Assembly: GCF_002879885.1 (NCBI RefSeq) | Contig: NZ_PNYA01000001.1 | Location: forward strand, 186,001 to 250,000 | Direction: 5' to 3' | Source of the DNA: Trinickia dabaoshanensis | GTDB taxonomy: Bacteria; Pseudomonadota; Gammaproteobacteria; Burkholderiales; Burkholderiaceae | Length of the DNA: 64,000 nt | In this document: positions 18,575 to 27,904 of the stretch, piece after piece | Layout of the letters: each line of letters begins with the position of its first letter | How positions within the stretch are numbered: position 1 is the stretch's first letter | Program-made: the position numbers and the translations under genes | The notes under the pieces: model-generated | What the model saw: the letters and a program-made list of their open reading frames with translations, nothing else | Told to the model about the DNA's origin: nothing | The model's database searches: none

Positions 18575-20176
18575 ATGACTTCGAGCTTCGATTCCAGCCC
18601 GCTAAACGCCATTGCCGATCTCGCTCTCGGCCTTCCCGCCGAGGCCGCCGCTACCGATGCAGCAGCCCCCGTGGACGAAACGGCCGCGGCGCCGTCGGGC
18701 CCCACCTTCGCCTCGCTCGGCCTGTCGCCCGAAATCGTTTCGGCGCTGACGGCCGCGGGCTACGCAGCTCCCACCCCGGTCCAGCAGCGTGCGATTCCCG
18801 CCGCTATCGCCGGTCGCGACCTGCTCGTCTCGAGCCCCACGGGCTCGGGCAAAACGGCAGCCTTCATGCTGCCGGCCATCGAACGATTCGCCCAAGTGCA
18901 AAAGACGCAAGCCGCCCAACCGCGCGACGCCGGTGGCGATCGCCGTCAGCGCCGCGGCCCGCCCGTTGCCCGTCCCGGTCTGCTCGTGCTGACGCCGACG
19001 CGCGAACTCGCCATGCAGGTCACGACCGCCGCTTCGACGTACGGCAAGCATCTGCGCCGTCTGCGCACGGTCAGCATCCTGGGCGGCGTGGCATACGGCC
19101 AGCAATTGATGTTGCTCGCGAAGAACCCTGAAATCCTCGTGGCCACGCCGGGCCGCCTGCTCGATCACCTCGAGCGTGGCCGTATCGACCTGTCGGAATT
19201 GCAAATGCTCGTGCTCGACGAAGCCGATCGGATGCTCGACATGGGCTTCATCGACGATATCGAAACGATCGTCGCCGCCACGCCCGCCTCGCGCCAAACG
19301 ATGCTGTTCTCGGCCACGCTCGACGGCAAGATCGGCTCGCTCACGAACCGGCTGTTGAAAGATCCCGAGCGCATCGAAATCGTGCAGCGCCTGGAATCGC
19401 GCACGAACATCGCTCAGACCGTCCATTACGTCGACGACCGCGATCACAAGGATCGCCTGCTCGATCACCTGTTGCGCGACTCGGCGCTCGATCAAGCGAT
19501 CGTTTTCACGGCCACGAAGAGCGATGCCGACCAATTGGCCGGCCGTCTCGCCGATGCCGGCTTCTCGTCGGCCGCGCTGCACGGCGACCTGCCCCAAGGC
19601 GCGCGTAACCGTACGATTCGCGCTCTGCGCGAGCGTCGCGTGCGTGTGCTCGTCGCGACCGACGTCGCGGCGCGCGGCATCGACATCCCGGGCATCACGC
19701 ACGTCTTCAACTACGACTTGCCGAAGTTCGCGGAAGACTACGTGCACCGTATCGGCCGCACGGGCCGCGCGGGCCGTTCCGGCATCGCCGTGAGCCTCGT
19801 GCATCACGCCGAACAAGGCGCGCTCAAGCGCATCGAGCGTTTCGTTCGCTCGCCGCTGCCGGTCAACGTCGTCGAAGGCTACGAGCCGCGTAAGGCACCG
19901 CCGGCACGCACGGGTAACGGCCGCGGCCGTCCGGGCGGCAACAGCAACGGCGGCCGGCGCTTTGGCTCGGGCGGCGGCACCGGCGCTCCGCGCAGCAACG
20001 GCGATAGCCGTGGCGGCAACGGCTACGCCGGACGCAGCTCGAACGGCTCGAACGGATCGCGTGGGTACGGCTCGCGTGACGGTTTCGGTTCGCGCGAGGG
20101 CTACGGCGCTCGCGACGGCCAAGGCCGCCGCCCAGACGGTCAACGCAGCGGCGCACGTCGTAGCAGCGGGCAGTAA
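18575..20176 (+). CDS. rhlE: ATP-dependent DEAD-box RNA helicase (RhlE type)
   Basis: Unwinds RNA in ribosome assembly or mRNA turnover. The 533-residue protein carries all core motifs: Q-motif region APTPVQQRAIP, Walker A SPTGSGKT (87-94), PTRELAMQ, TPGRLLDHL, DEAD near 214, SAT near 245, VATDVAARGIDIPG and HRIGRTGRAGR near 390. Residues 1-42 are Ala/Pro-rich, and the last 90 residues form a Gly/Arg/Ser/Asn-rich tail, a basic RNA-binding extension common in RhlE. An insert of Gln/Arg residues (about 109-128) follows motif I. ATG 18575 is preferred; 25 further codons are open upstream. Confidence 0.92.
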   Translation: MTSSFDSSPLNAIADLALGLPAEAAATDAAAPVDETAAAPSGPTFASLGLSPEIVSALTAAGYAAPTPVQQRAIPAAIAGRDLLVSSPTGSGKTAAFMLPAIERFAQVQKTQAAQPRDAGGDRRQRRGPPVARPGLLVLTPTRELAMQVTTAASTYGKHLRRLRTVSILGGVAYGQQLMLLAKNPEILVATPGRLLDHLERGRIDLSELQMLVLDEADRMLDMGFIDDIETIVAATPASRQTMLFSATLDGKIGSLTNRLLKDPERIEIVQRLESRTNIAQTVHYVDDRDHKDRLLDHLLRDSALDQAIVFTATKSDADQLAGRLADAGFSSAALHGDLPQGARNRTIRALRERRVRVLVATDVAARGIDIPGITHVFNYDLPKFAEDYVHRIGRTGRAGRSGIAVSLVHHAEQGALKRIERFVRSPLPVNVVEGYEPRKAPPARTGNGRGRPGGNSNGGRRFGSGGGTGAPRSNGDSRGGNGYAGRSSNGSNGSRGYGSRDGFGSREGYGARDGQGRRPDGQRSGARRSSGQ

Positions 20177-20208
20177 TCCGCTAGGCGCCATCGCGTCAGT
20201 GTGAAAAA

Positions 20209-20232
20209 CCGGTGCTCGCACCGGTTTTTTTT
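20209..20232 (+). terminator. Rho-independent terminator of the helicase gene
   Basis: Stem CCGGTG (20209-20214) / CACCGG (20219-20224), tetraloop CTCG, then eight T. Four A before the stem extend the pairing with the T run, so it can work in both directions. Confidence 0.93.
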
Positions 20233-20552
20233 CGTCCAAATCAAACGACTCACCGGGCGGTACGTCGCGTTTCCGCCCCTTTTTCACGATACGAAAAGTT
20301 TTTTTGCGTCGTAAAAATCTGTGTTGCGTGGCACAACGGGAGGCGTTGCAACATGGGAAATGCCATTTCTCATCGTGAGATGAAAATCATAAATATTTGA
20401 TTTTGAAACACAAAATACATCTAAAAAACGTTTGAATGGCCCTATTCCGAGGGCTTCGAATTGCCTAGACTCTTATATAAGAGTTCGCGACCAAAACGGT
20501 TGCGACAAGCGAGATCACGCCCTTCTCTCTTTTAGGTACCAAGGAGTCCACC
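20233..20552 (+). promoter_or_regulatory. AT-rich control region of isocitrate lyase
   Basis: This 320-base gene-free stretch is far more AT-rich than its surroundings from about 20285 to 20440. It contains an inverted repeat TCTCA-TCG-TGAGA (20368-20380) and, nearer the gene, the 16-bp palindrome listed separately. A strong AGGAG ribosome-binding site lies just before the aceA ATG. I could not identify a convincing -35/-10 pair with standard spacing. Confidence 0.6.
20469..20484. promoter_or_regulatory. Perfect 16-bp palindrome upstream of aceA, probable operator
   Basis: ACTCTTATATAAGAGT is fully self-complementary, sits 69 bases before the aceA start, and includes TATATA/TATAAG strings that could serve as the -10 element. 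That placement suits a repressor that blocks transcription when the glyoxylate bypass is not needed. The regulator is unknown to me; GntR-type dimers bind sites of this form. Confidence 0.7.
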
Positions 20553-21860
20553 ATGTCACGCCAACAGCAAGCACAGCAACTGCAACAACAATGGGAAACC
20601 GATCCGCGCTGGAAGGGGATCAAGCGCGGCTATACGGCCGAGGACGTCGTTCGCCTGCGCGGATCGATCCAGCCGGAACACACGCTTGCCAAGCGCGGCG
20701 CCGAAAAGCTGTGGAACCTCGTCAACAACGAGCCGTTCGTCAACGCGCTTGGCGCGCTGACGGGCAACCAGGCGATGCAACAAGTGAAGGCCGGCCTGAA
20801 GGCCATCTACTTGTCGGGCTGGCAGGTGGCAGGCGATGCGAACGTGGCCGGCGAAATGTACCCGGACCAGTCGCTGTACCCGGCCAACTCGGTGCCGCTC
20901 GTCGTCAAGCGTATCAACAATACGCTGACGCGCGCCGACCAAATTCAATGGTCCGAAGGTAAGAACCCCGGCGACGAAGGTTATATCGACTTCTTCGCCC
21001 CGATCGTGGCCGATGCCGAAGCCGGCTTCGGCGGCGTGCTGAACGCGTTCGAACTGATGAAGGCGATGATCGAGGCCGGCGCATCGGGCGTGCACTTCGA
21101 GGATCAACTGGCGTCCGTCAAGAAATGCGGTCATATGGGCGGCAAAGTGCTCGTGCCGACGCGCGAAGCCGTTGCAAAGCTGTCGGCAGCGCGTCTCGCG
21201 GCCGACGTGTGCGGCGTGCCGACCGTGCTGGTGGCACGTACCGACGCCGAAGCGGCCGACCTGATCACGTCCGACGTCGATGAAAACGATCGTCCGTTCC
21301 TGACGGGTGAGCGCACGGTGGAAGGCTTCTTCCGCACGACGCCGGGTCTCGAACAAGCGATCTCGCGCGGTCTCGCCTATGCCCCGTACGCCGATCTGAT
21401 CTGGTGCGAAACGGGCAAGCCGGATCTCGAGTACGCCAAGAAGTTCGCCGAGGCGATCCACAAGCAATTCCCCGGCAAATTGCTGTCGTACAACTGCTCG
21501 CCGTCGTTCAACTGGAAGAAGAACCTCGATGATGCGACGATCGCGAAGTTCCAGAAGGAGCTGGGCGCGATGGGTTACAAGTTCCAATTCATCACGCTGG
21601 CGGGTTTCCATGCGCTCAACTACTCGATGTTCAACCTCGCGCACGGCTATGCCCGTTCGCAGATGAGCGCATTCGTCGAACTCCAGCAAGCCGAGTTCGC
21701 CGCCGCCGAAAAGGGCTTTACCGCGGTGAAGCATCAGCGCGAAGTCGGTACGGGCTACTTCGACGCCGTGACGCAGACGGTCGAGCGCGAAGCCTCGACG
21801 ACGGCGCTGCACGGCTCGACCGAAGACGAGCAGTTCTTCGACACGAAGAAGGTTGCCTAA
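20553..21860 (+). CDS. aceA: Isocitrate lyase
   Basis: Cleaves isocitrate to succinate and glyoxylate, the first step of the glyoxylate bypass used on acetate and fatty acids. The 435-residue protein has the family signature KKCGHMGGK with catalytic Cys192, preceded by [13 protein letters not shown], and later [16 protein letters not shown]. The start is fixed by AGGAG and the Gln-rich N terminus. The stop codon lies in the first copy of a 12-bp tandem repeat. Malate synthase (aceB) is 2.6 kb downstream on the same strand. Confidence 0.98.
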   Translation: MSRQQQAQQLQQQWETDPRWKGIKRGYTAEDVVRLRGSIQPEHTLAKRGAEKLWNLVNNEPFVNALGALTGNQAMQQVKAGLKAIYLSGWQVAGDANVAGEMYPDQSLYPANSVPLVVKRINNTLTRADQIQWSEGKNPGDEGYIDFFAPIVADAEAGFGGVLNAFELMKAMIEAGASGVHFEDQLASVKKCGHMGGKVLVPTREAVAKLSAARLAADVCGVPTVLVARTDAEAADLITSDVDENDRPFLTGERTVEGFFRTTPGLEQAISRGLAYAPYADLIWCETGKPDLEYAKKFAEAIHKQFPGKLLSYNCSPSFNWKKNLDDATIAKFQKELGAMGYKFQFITLAGFHALNYSMFNLAHGYARSQMSAFVELQQAEFAAAEKGFTAVKHQREVGTGYFDAVTQTVEREASTTALHGSTEDEQFFDTKKVA

Positions 21861-21880
21861 ACGAAGGGCTAAACGAAGGG
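21857..21880. repeat. 12-bp tandem repeat at the end of aceA
   Basis: CTAAACGAAGGG occurs twice in perfect tandem at 21857-21868 and 21869-21880; the first copy contains the aceA TAA stop and the second repeats an in-frame TAA. Confidence 0.9.
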
Positions 21881-21906
21881 ACTCGCGAGAGGGGCCAGGG
21901 GGGACG

Positions 21907-21939
21907 CGAGCCCCGCATGCGATCGGCATGCGGGGCTCG
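21907..21939. terminator. 14-bp hairpin between convergent aceA and universal stress gene
   Basis: Arms CGAGCCCCGCATGC (21907-21920) and its exact complement at 21926-21939 enclose a five-base loop. There is no long T run on either side, so it may act with Rho or as an mRNA 3' end, serving both convergent genes. Confidence 0.7.
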
Positions 21940-21993
21940 GCGTTTCATCGTCGAAAGCAGGAAAGCGTGCAACCCGCGCGGGCTCAGCCGGGC

Positions 21994-22428
21994 TCAGCGA
22001 TAGACGATCACGGGTATCTTGGTATGGGTGAGCACGCGTTGCGTCTCGCTGCCGATCAATAGGCTGCCGAGCCCTTTGCGCCCGTGCGAGGCCATGAAGA
22101 TCACGTCGCATCCCCCGCTCTCCGCGGCTTCGATGATGCCGAGATACGGTGACGGATGCACGCTGGTTCGACTCGTACACACCACCCCGGCGCGCTGCGC
22201 GGCCTGCTCCACTTCAACGAGATGCTCGCGCGCTTCGCGCTCGCTGCGCTGCAGAAAGTCGACGGGTTGTTCGACGACGACCTCCGCGAACGGCGAGTAC
22301 GGATACTGAGGCAAGCAGGCATATGCGGTGATGCGAGCGCCGACTGTACGCGCGAGATCGATCGCACCGTCGATCGCCTTTTGCGACAGCTCGGAGCCGT
22401 CGGTCGGGACCAGGATGTGCTTGAACAT
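21994..22428 (-). CDS. Universal stress protein (UspA family)
   Basis: A 144-residue cytoplasmic protein with the UspA fold. It begins FKHILVPTDGSELSQKAI and ends with the ATP-binding loop ASHGRKGLGSLLIGSETQRVL, matching G-x2-G-x9-G-S/T, so an ATP-binding Usp is likely. GGAGG precedes ATG 22428 at good spacing. It lies convergent to aceA and downstream of the LysR gene on the same strand, with a 190-base gap. Confidence 0.92.
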   Translation of the reverse strand: MFKHILVPTDGSELSQKAIDGAIDLARTVGARITAYACLPQYPYSPFAEVVVEQPVDFLQRSEREAREHLVEVEQAAQRAGVVCTSRTSVHPSPYLGIIEAAESGGCDVIFMASHGRKGLGSLLIGSETQRVLTHTKIPVIVYR

Positions 22429-22618
22429 AACGCCCCTCCTCGACATAAGCCGTATTTGGCACCCAACCTCGCTCATGGGCCTGCGGCGCGACGCTCGGCG
22501 CGATCGTGCGGTGCAGCGCGAGCGGACTCAAATCGATTGTAGTGCCGCCCGCGCCACGCGGCGAGCGCGCCTCGGGTGTGTCCGCATATCGGAAACCCGC
22601 GCGTGGCCGCCGCGCCGG

Positions 22619-23521
22619 TCATTGCCAGTAGCCGGGACGCTCATACGTATGTTTAAGGAAATCGAGAAAAAGCCTCACACGCAGCGGCAAATGCCTGCGC
22701 TGCGGAAACACGGCGTGGATCCCGATCGGCGGCGCGGCGAACGCATCGAGCACCGTGACGAGCCGGCCGGCGGCGATATCTTCCCCGGCTTCCCACGCCG
22801 AACGCCAGGCGAGACCATGCCCCGCGAGACACCATTCGTGCAAGACGGCGCCGTCCGAGCATTCGAGCGTGCCCGATACCTTGATCGACACCACTTTGCC
22901 GTCTTCTTGGAACGTCCAGCCGCGCTGCTGATTCACGCCCGCCGCCAGGGCCAGACAATTGTGATGGGCGAGGTCGGCCAACGTTCGAGGCATGCCGTGG
23001 CGCTCCAGATAAGCGGGCGCGGCCACGCAGACGCGGCGGTTTTCCGCGAGCCGCAACGATACGAGCGAGGAATCGGGCAATTCTCCGAAGCGCACGGCGC
23101 AGTCGAAGCCCTCGTTGACGAGATCGACCATCCGATCGGACAAATCGAGCGCGATCGACACTTCGGGATGCGCCGAAGCGAACGCGGGGATCACCGGGGC
23201 CACGTGCTTGCGACCGAACCCGGCGGGCGCCGAAATCCGCACATGACCGCTCGCCTTCACCCCACCCGCGGAGACGCTCGATTCGGCGTTTTGCATGTCG
23301 TTCACGATCCGCTGACAGTCCTCCAAGAACGCCGAGCCCTCGAACGTAAGGGTCAGCTTACGCGTGGTGCGGATCAGGAGCTTCACGCCGAGCCGCTCCT
23401 CCAGCGCATCGAGCCGGCGGCCGATAACGGCGGGCGCGACGCCCTCGGCTTGCGCGGCGGCCGAGAGACTGCCCTTCATCGCCACGGCCACGAAAGTTTC
23501 GATTTGTTTGAAGCGCGACAT
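22619..23521 (-). CDS. LysR-family transcriptional regulator
   Basis: A 300-residue regulator. Residues 1-60 form the winged helix-turn-helix (SRFKQIETFVAVAMKGSLSAAAQ, then GRRLDALEERLGVKLLIRT). The rest is a periplasmic-binding-protein-like effector domain. It is divergent from the haloacid dehalogenase gene across 140 bases, the classic LysR arrangement, so the dehalogenase is the most likely target. The neighbouring aceA and aceB are also candidates. The effector is not deducible. Confidence 0.93.
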   Translation of the reverse strand: MSRFKQIETFVAVAMKGSLSAAAQAEGVAPAVIGRRLDALEERLGVKLLIRTTRKLTLTFEGSAFLEDCQRIVNDMQNAESSVSAGGVKASGHVRISAPAGFGRKHVAPVIPAFASAHPEVSIALDLSDRMVDLVNEGFDCAVRFGELPDSSLVSLRLAENRRVCVAAPAYLERHGMPRTLADLAHHNCLALAAGVNQQRGWTFQEDGKVVSIKVSGTLECSDGAVLHEWCLAGHGLAWRSAWEAGEDIAAGRLVTVLDAFAAPPIGIHAVFPQRRHLPLRVRLFLDFLKHTYERPGYWQ

Positions 23522-23661
23522 GCGGCCCGTCCGAGGGAAAACGATCGATCGGCCGATTATGTACTAAAAAGTCAAAGATCAAGTGACAATGCGTGCCTTT
23601 TTCGATCCATCAGGTCACAAATAGAATACGGTACTGACCTTAAGTACAGGGGGATGCGGCC

Positions 23662-24402
23662 ATGACATCGTTACGACGTTTTCCGAAAGCCGTGCTGTTC
23701 GACGCGTACGGCACGCTGTTCGACGTGCACTCGGTGGTGGCCGCCGCGGAGCAGTTGTTCCCCGGACAGGGTGACGCGCTCTCGCAGTTGTGGCGCCTCA
23801 AGCAGATCGAATACTCGCAATTGCGCACGTTGGCCGATCCGAACGGCTCTCACTACAAGCCGTTCTGGGACGTGACGCTCGATGCGTTGCGTCACGCCGC
23901 GCGCCGATTGCGCTTGCCGCTGGACGCAGCCGGCGAGAAGCGCCTCATGGATCAATACGCGTGCCTCTCCGCTTTTCCCGACACCGCCCCGGCACTGCGC
24001 GCGCTGCGCGAGTACGGCGCTGCGCCGGACGGCCGTGCGCTCGGGTTGGGGATTCTGTCGAACGGCAATCCGGGGATGCTCGAAATCGCCGTTAAAAGCG
24101 CCGGGATCGCCGACTTGTTCGATCACGTCCTCTCGGTGCACTCGGCCCATGCTTACAAGCCGGCACCCGCCGCATACGCGCTCGGTACGCGCGCTTTCGA
24201 TGCGAGCGCGCGCGAGATCGTCTTCGTCTCGTCGAACGGCTGGGATGTAGCCGGTGCCGGCTGGTTCGGCTACACCACTTATTGGATCAATCGATCCGGC
24301 GCGCCGCTCGAGGAACTCGGATCGAAACCGCGCGGCATCGGCACCGGCATGGCCGAACTCGTCGATTTCGTCAAAACCCTCGCATTGACCGAAAAGGATT
24401 GA
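23662..24402 (+). CDS. (S)-2-haloacid dehalogenase, type II
   Basis: HAD-superfamily hydrolase of 246 residues. The nucleophile Asp is in AVLFDAYGTLFDVH (about residue 14). Motif II is LGILSNGNPGML, the lysine is in HAYKPAPAAYALG, and motif III is FVSSNGWDVAGAGWFGY, which with the FDAYGTL start is diagnostic for type II 2-haloacid dehalogenases. These convert 2-haloalkanoates to 2-hydroxyacids with inversion; chloroacetate gives glycolate. It diverges from LysR and precedes aceB by 86 bases on the same strand. The neighbourhood suggests that its product is fed into glyoxylate metabolism (inference). Confidence 0.9.
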   Translation: MTSLRRFPKAVLFDAYGTLFDVHSVVAAAEQLFPGQGDALSQLWRLKQIEYSQLRTLADPNGSHYKPFWDVTLDALRHAARRLRLPLDAAGEKRLMDQYACLSAFPDTAPALRALREYGAAPDGRALGLGILSNGNPGMLEIAVKSAGIADLFDHVLSVHSAHAYKPAPAAYALGTRAFDASAREIVFVSSNGWDVAGAGWFGYTTYWINRSGAPLEELGSKPRGIGTGMAELVDFVKTLALTEKD

Positions 24403-24488
24403 AGCGCATGGTCTCGCCCGCCCTTGCCCCGACGTGCGAGAACGTCGCCCCTATCGTTGCCATCTGACCGACCAAAAGGAGACTTTCC

Positions 24489-26081
24489 ATGGCGAACACG
24501 TTGTCGTTGCCCCAAGGCATGCAAATCACCGGCGCTATCGAGCCCGGCTTCGAAACGATCCTGACGCCCGAGGCGCTGGCGCTGGTCGCCGATCTGCACC
24601 GGACGTTCGAGGCCCGCCGCCGCGAACTGCTGCAAGCGCGCATCGAGCGCACGAAGCGGCTCGACGCCGGCGAGCGCCCCGATTTCCTCGCGCAGACGAA
24701 GGCCGTGCGCGACGGCGATTGGACGATCGCACCGCTGCCGAAGGATCTCGAATGCCGCCGCGTCGAAATCACGGGCCCGGTCGAGCGCAAGATGATCATC
24801 AACGCGCTGAACTCGGGGGCGGACTCGTACATGACCGACTTCGAGGATTCGAACACGCCCAACTGGCACAACCAGATCACGGGCCAACTGAATCTGAAAG
24901 ATGCCGTGCGCCGCACGATTTCGCTCGAGCAAAACGGCAAGACGTACAAGCTGAACGATAAGGTCGCGACGCTCGTGGTGCGCCCGCGCGGCTGGCATCT
25001 CGACGAAAAGCACGTGACGGTGGACGGTCAGCGTGTCTCGGGCGGCATCTTCGACTTCGCGCTGTTCCTGTTCCATAACGCGAAGGAATTGCTCGCGCGC
25101 GGCAGCGGCCCCTACTTCTATCTGCCCAAGATGGAAAGCCATCTCGAGGCGCGCCTGTGGAACGACATCTTCTTGGCGGCGCAAGAGGCGGTTGGCGTGC
25201 CGCGTGGGACCATCCGCGCGACGGTGCTGATCGAGACGATTCTCGCGGCGTTCGAGATGGACGAAATCCTCTATGAACTGCGCGAGCATAGCGCGGGCTT
25301 GAACGCGGGACGTTGGGATTACATCTTCTCTGCGATCAAGAAGTTCAAGAACGACCAAGCGTTCTGCCTGGCCGACCGTTCGCAAATCACGATGACCGTG
25401 CCGTTCATGCGCGCTTATGCGCTGCATCTGCTCAAGACCTGCCATAAGCGCAACGCGCCCGCGATCGGCGGCATGAGCGCACTGATCCCCAACAAGAACG
25501 ATGCGGCGGCGAACGAGAAAGCCATGGCGGGCGTGCGCTCCGACAAGAAGCGCGATGCCACCGACGGTTACGACGGCGGCTGGGTGGCGCACCCGGGCCT
25601 CGTGCCCGTGGCGATGGAAGAGTTCGTCGCCGTGCTCGGCGACAAACCCAATCAGATCGGGAAGCAGCGCGAGGACGTGCAAGTCACCGCCAAGGATTTG
25701 CTCGACTTCCGTCCCGAAGCGCCGATCACCGAAGCCGGGTTGCGCAACAACATCAACGTCGGCATCCACTACCTCGGCTCTTGGCTCACGGGCAACGGCT
25801 GCGTGCCGATCCACAACCTGATGGAAGATGCCGCCACCGCGGAAATCTCGCGCTCGCAAGTGTGGCAATGGATCCGCTCGCCGAAGGGCAAGCTCGAGGA
25901 TGGCCGCAAGGTCACGGCCGAGCTCGTGCGCGCGCTGATCGCCGAGGAACTGCCGAAGGTGAAGCAGGCGGTCGGCGGCAACACCGACTCGTACGATCGG
26001 GCCGGGACGATCTTCGAGAAGATGTCGACGTCGGAAACGTTCACCGACTTCCTGACGCTGCCGCTTTACGAAGAAGTCTAA
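24489..26081 (+). CDS. aceB: Malate synthase A
   Basis: Condenses glyoxylate with acetyl-CoA to malate, the second step of the bypass. The 530-residue length fits isoform A. Visible blocks are [34 protein letters not shown], the signature [16 protein letters not shown], and SAFI-like [20 protein letters not shown] near the C terminus. AAGGAG lies eight bases before the ATG. The dehalogenase ends 86 bases upstream with no terminator, so read-through is possible. Confidence 0.98.
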   Translation: MANTLSLPQGMQITGAIEPGFETILTPEALALVADLHRTFEARRRELLQARIERTKRLDAGERPDFLAQTKAVRDGDWTIAPLPKDLECRRVEITGPVERKMIINALNSGADSYMTDFEDSNTPNWHNQITGQLNLKDAVRRTISLEQNGKTYKLNDKVATLVVRPRGWHLDEKHVTVDGQRVSGGIFDFALFLFHNAKELLARGSGPYFYLPKMESHLEARLWNDIFLAAQEAVGVPRGTIRATVLIETILAAFEMDEILYELREHSAGLNAGRWDYIFSAIKKFKNDQAFCLADRSQITMTVPFMRAYALHLLKTCHKRNAPAIGGMSALIPNKNDAAANEKAMAGVRSDKKRDATDGYDGGWVAHPGLVPVAMEEFVAVLGDKPNQIGKQREDVQVTAKDLLDFRPEAPITEAGLRNNINVGIHYLGSWLTGNGCVPIHNLMEDAATAEISRSQVWQWIRSPKGKLEDGRKVTAELVRALIAEELPKVKQAVGGNTDSYDRAGTIFEKMSTSETFTDFLTLPLYEEV

Positions 26082-26098
26082 ACACATTGGAAACAAAA

Positions 26099-26127
26099 CG
26101 GCGGCCCGCATCGATGCACGGCCGCCG
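26099..26127 (+). terminator. GC hairpin after aceB
   Basis: CGGCGGCC (26099-26106) pairs with GGCCGCCG (26120-26127) and the loop contains the palindrome GCATCGATGC. No T run follows, so termination strength is uncertain. Confidence 0.5.
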
Positions 26128-26196
26128 CCTTGGCCGGGCCGTCGCGAACGCGATGCTCCGGCCGCTCTTCCCGTGGAACGCTGCTAGTCGCCGTAG

Positions 26197-26628
26197 TTAG
26201 TGGCCGTATTCCAGCATGGCGACCGAGTCGCGCGCGAGGCGATAACTGATCCAATCGCCCGCTTCGATTCGAGTGCGACCGCTCACGGACACATCGTCGA
26301 CCGGATAGAAAAAGCAGCGCAGCTCGCGATCGGCGACGGTCACCGTCAACTCGCGCGATTTGAAAACACCCTCCCCCCCGGGCTCGATACCCTCGATCCG
26401 ATCGAGCACCGGTACCAGCGCATCGTCGATTTCATAGACATCTCCACGCACCGGACCCGCCGCCTCGTCTTGCACGAGTCCCGGATAGTCGCCCAGATCG
26501 TATAGCCGCCCCGTTACCGCCGCCCGGCCCACCAGCCGTGGCGTGCTGATTCCATTGCGCGCGGCGGCCGCCCCGATGTCGTTGATTTCACCCGCACGTA
26601 GCGTGCCGTAAACAAATACGTGTTTCAT
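26197..26628 (-). CDS. Gamma-glutamylcyclotransferase-like (AIG2/GGCT fold) protein
   Basis: A 143-residue soluble protein. The start HVFVYGTLRAGEIN has the substrate-binding YGTL loop of the GGCT/AIG2 fold, followed by GRLYDLGDYPGLV, GDVYEIDDALVPVLDRIEGIE (with the expected acidic catalytic region) and CFFYPVDD. Family members act on gamma-glutamyl amines or peptides or on other amide substrates; the substrate here is unknown. ATG 26628 is chosen because it opens directly into the fold; the frame remains open far upstream without coding character. It is convergent with aceB and divergent from the AraC regulator. Confidence 0.85.
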   Translation of the reverse strand: MKHVFVYGTLRAGEINDIGAAAARNGISTPRLVGRAAVTGRLYDLGDYPGLVQDEAAGPVRGDVYEIDDALVPVLDRIEGIEPGGEGVFKSRELTVTVADRELRCFFYPVDDVSVSGRTRIEAGDWISYRLARDSVAMLEYGH

Positions 26629-26972
26629 TTGCCCTCGTCCTTTTGTTGTATGGATTTGCGCGTCGCCGATTGCATGGCTCGGTTCCATGCTTTTAACTTC
26701 GCCGGCGATCGTTAGGCACCGGCACGACGCGGCGACGAAGCTCGTCCCGCCCATGCCCGGCAAGCGCATTATGCATGTCGAATGAGCCGTCCGCGAGCGT
26801 GGTGCGCAAGCCGTTCGACAGCGTCGCCGCGCGCTGGCCAGCGCGAAGCCGGGCCGGCAGGTCGTCTCCGTCGTCCGGGCAAGAGAGCGAGACGCACATA
26901 CAATATCGATCGCCGTCCGCTTTGTTGATGCGGGCATCGTTAAATCTTTCATTTTGCCTACGAAGCGCCGCC
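26629..26972. other. Gap between the GGCT-like gene and the AraC regulator
   Basis: These 344 bases separate divergent genes. Frames are open through it on both strands, but their translations are Arg/Ser-rich and do not resemble any domain, so I treat it as a promoter-bearing spacer. I see no strong palindrome in it. Confidence 0.5.
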
Positions 26973-27821
26973 GTGAACCCGAACGAACTCGCCGCGCCGG
27001 CGTCCACCGCGCGGGTGCGCCTGATCGATATCCCCGCGTCAGTCGCACCCACTGCCACGCATCCGATTCGCGTGCGGGCTCGGCCCATGCCGGCTGGGGA
27101 AAGCATCGCCCTGCACCTGCATGCGTGGGCGCAACTCGCGTATGCCTCGCGCGGCGTCATGCGCGTCGCCGTCGAAAGCTGCACGTGGATGGTGCCTCCG
27201 TCCCGCGCGATCTGGGTCCCGCCCCACGTGCCGCATGAAGTCGTCATCATCGAGGACGCCTACCTGCGTACGCTGTATATCGACGAATCCGTGGTGCCCG
27301 CGGGACTCGATGCCTGCCGCGTCGTCGACGTGTCCGGCCTGCTTCGAGAAGCGATCGCCGCGCTCGATGCCGACGAGTTGGACTCCTCGCGCGAACGGCT
27401 GCTCGGCGCGCTCGCGCTCGATGAGATCACGCGCTCGGAGCCGCTGCCGCTGTCGGTGCCCATGCCGGCGGAAAAACGCTTGCGGGCGCTTTGCGAGGCG
27501 CTGTTGAAAGATCCCGGCAGCAACGATTCGCTCGAGTACTGGGCCGAAAGCGTCGGCGCGAGCACGCGCACGATCGCACGGCTGTTTCGCCAAGAACTCG
27601 GCTTGAGCTTTTCACAGTGGCGCCAACAGGCCGTGCTGGCGCGAGCGATCCCGCTGCTCAATCGCGGCCGGGCCCTATCGCAGATCGCTCATGAACTCGG
27701 GTATCAAAGCCAAAGTGCCTTCTCGGCGATGTTCCGGCGTGCGTTCGGGGAAAGCCCGCGCGCATTCATGATGCGCGACGGCGAGGCAGCCCCTGAACGG
27801 TCGGGCACCGACGATGATTGA
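26973..27821 (+). CDS. AraC-family transcriptional regulator with cupin sensor domain
   Basis: A 282-residue regulator. An N-terminal cupin-like domain (about 20-110: HLHAWAQLAYASRGVMRV, then WVPPHVPHEVVIIE) precedes two C-terminal helix-turn-helix units (about 185-275: EYWAESVGASTRTIARLFRQ and LSQIAHELGYQSQSAFSAMFRR). The form FRRAFGESPRAF is the usual AraC ending. I chose GTG 26973; an ATG at 26775 would add 66 residues of low-quality sequence. The target is not evident, since its neighbours are a divergent GGCT-like gene and a convergent acetyltransferase. Confidence 0.85.
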   Translation: MNPNELAAPASTARVRLIDIPASVAPTATHPIRVRARPMPAGESIALHLHAWAQLAYASRGVMRVAVESCTWMVPPSRAIWVPPHVPHEVVIIEDAYLRTLYIDESVVPAGLDACRVVDVSGLLREAIAALDADELDSSRERLLGALALDEITRSEPLPLSVPMPAEKRLRALCEALLKDPGSNDSLEYWAESVGASTRTIARLFRQELGLSFSQWRQQAVLARAIPLLNRGRALSQIAHELGYQSQSAFSAMFRRAFGESPRAFMMRDGEAAPERSGTDDD

Positions 27822-27904
27822 GACGCGCTTGCGCCGCCTGACAATCCTTGAATGCCTCGAGCCCCGGTACGATAGCCTCGTCGCCGCGCCTTGGATACAG
27901 CGCA

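Noticed and set aside
18602-20287. A 561-codon minus-strand frame opposite the RNA helicase
   Set aside because: Its Ala/Arg/Val-rich content mirrors the helicase codons; no domain is visible.
24279-26111. A 610-codon minus-strand frame opposite aceB
   Set aside because: Shadow of malate synthase, without motifs of its own.
26775-26972. A longer N terminus of the AraC regulator from ATG 26775
   Set aside because: The added 66 residues are not domain-like, and GTG 26973 places the cupin domain at a normal distance from the start.
26629-27250. Upstream extension of the GGCT-like gene on the minus strand
   Set aside because: The extra codons are antisense to the AraC regulator and the fold begins at MKHVFVYGTL.
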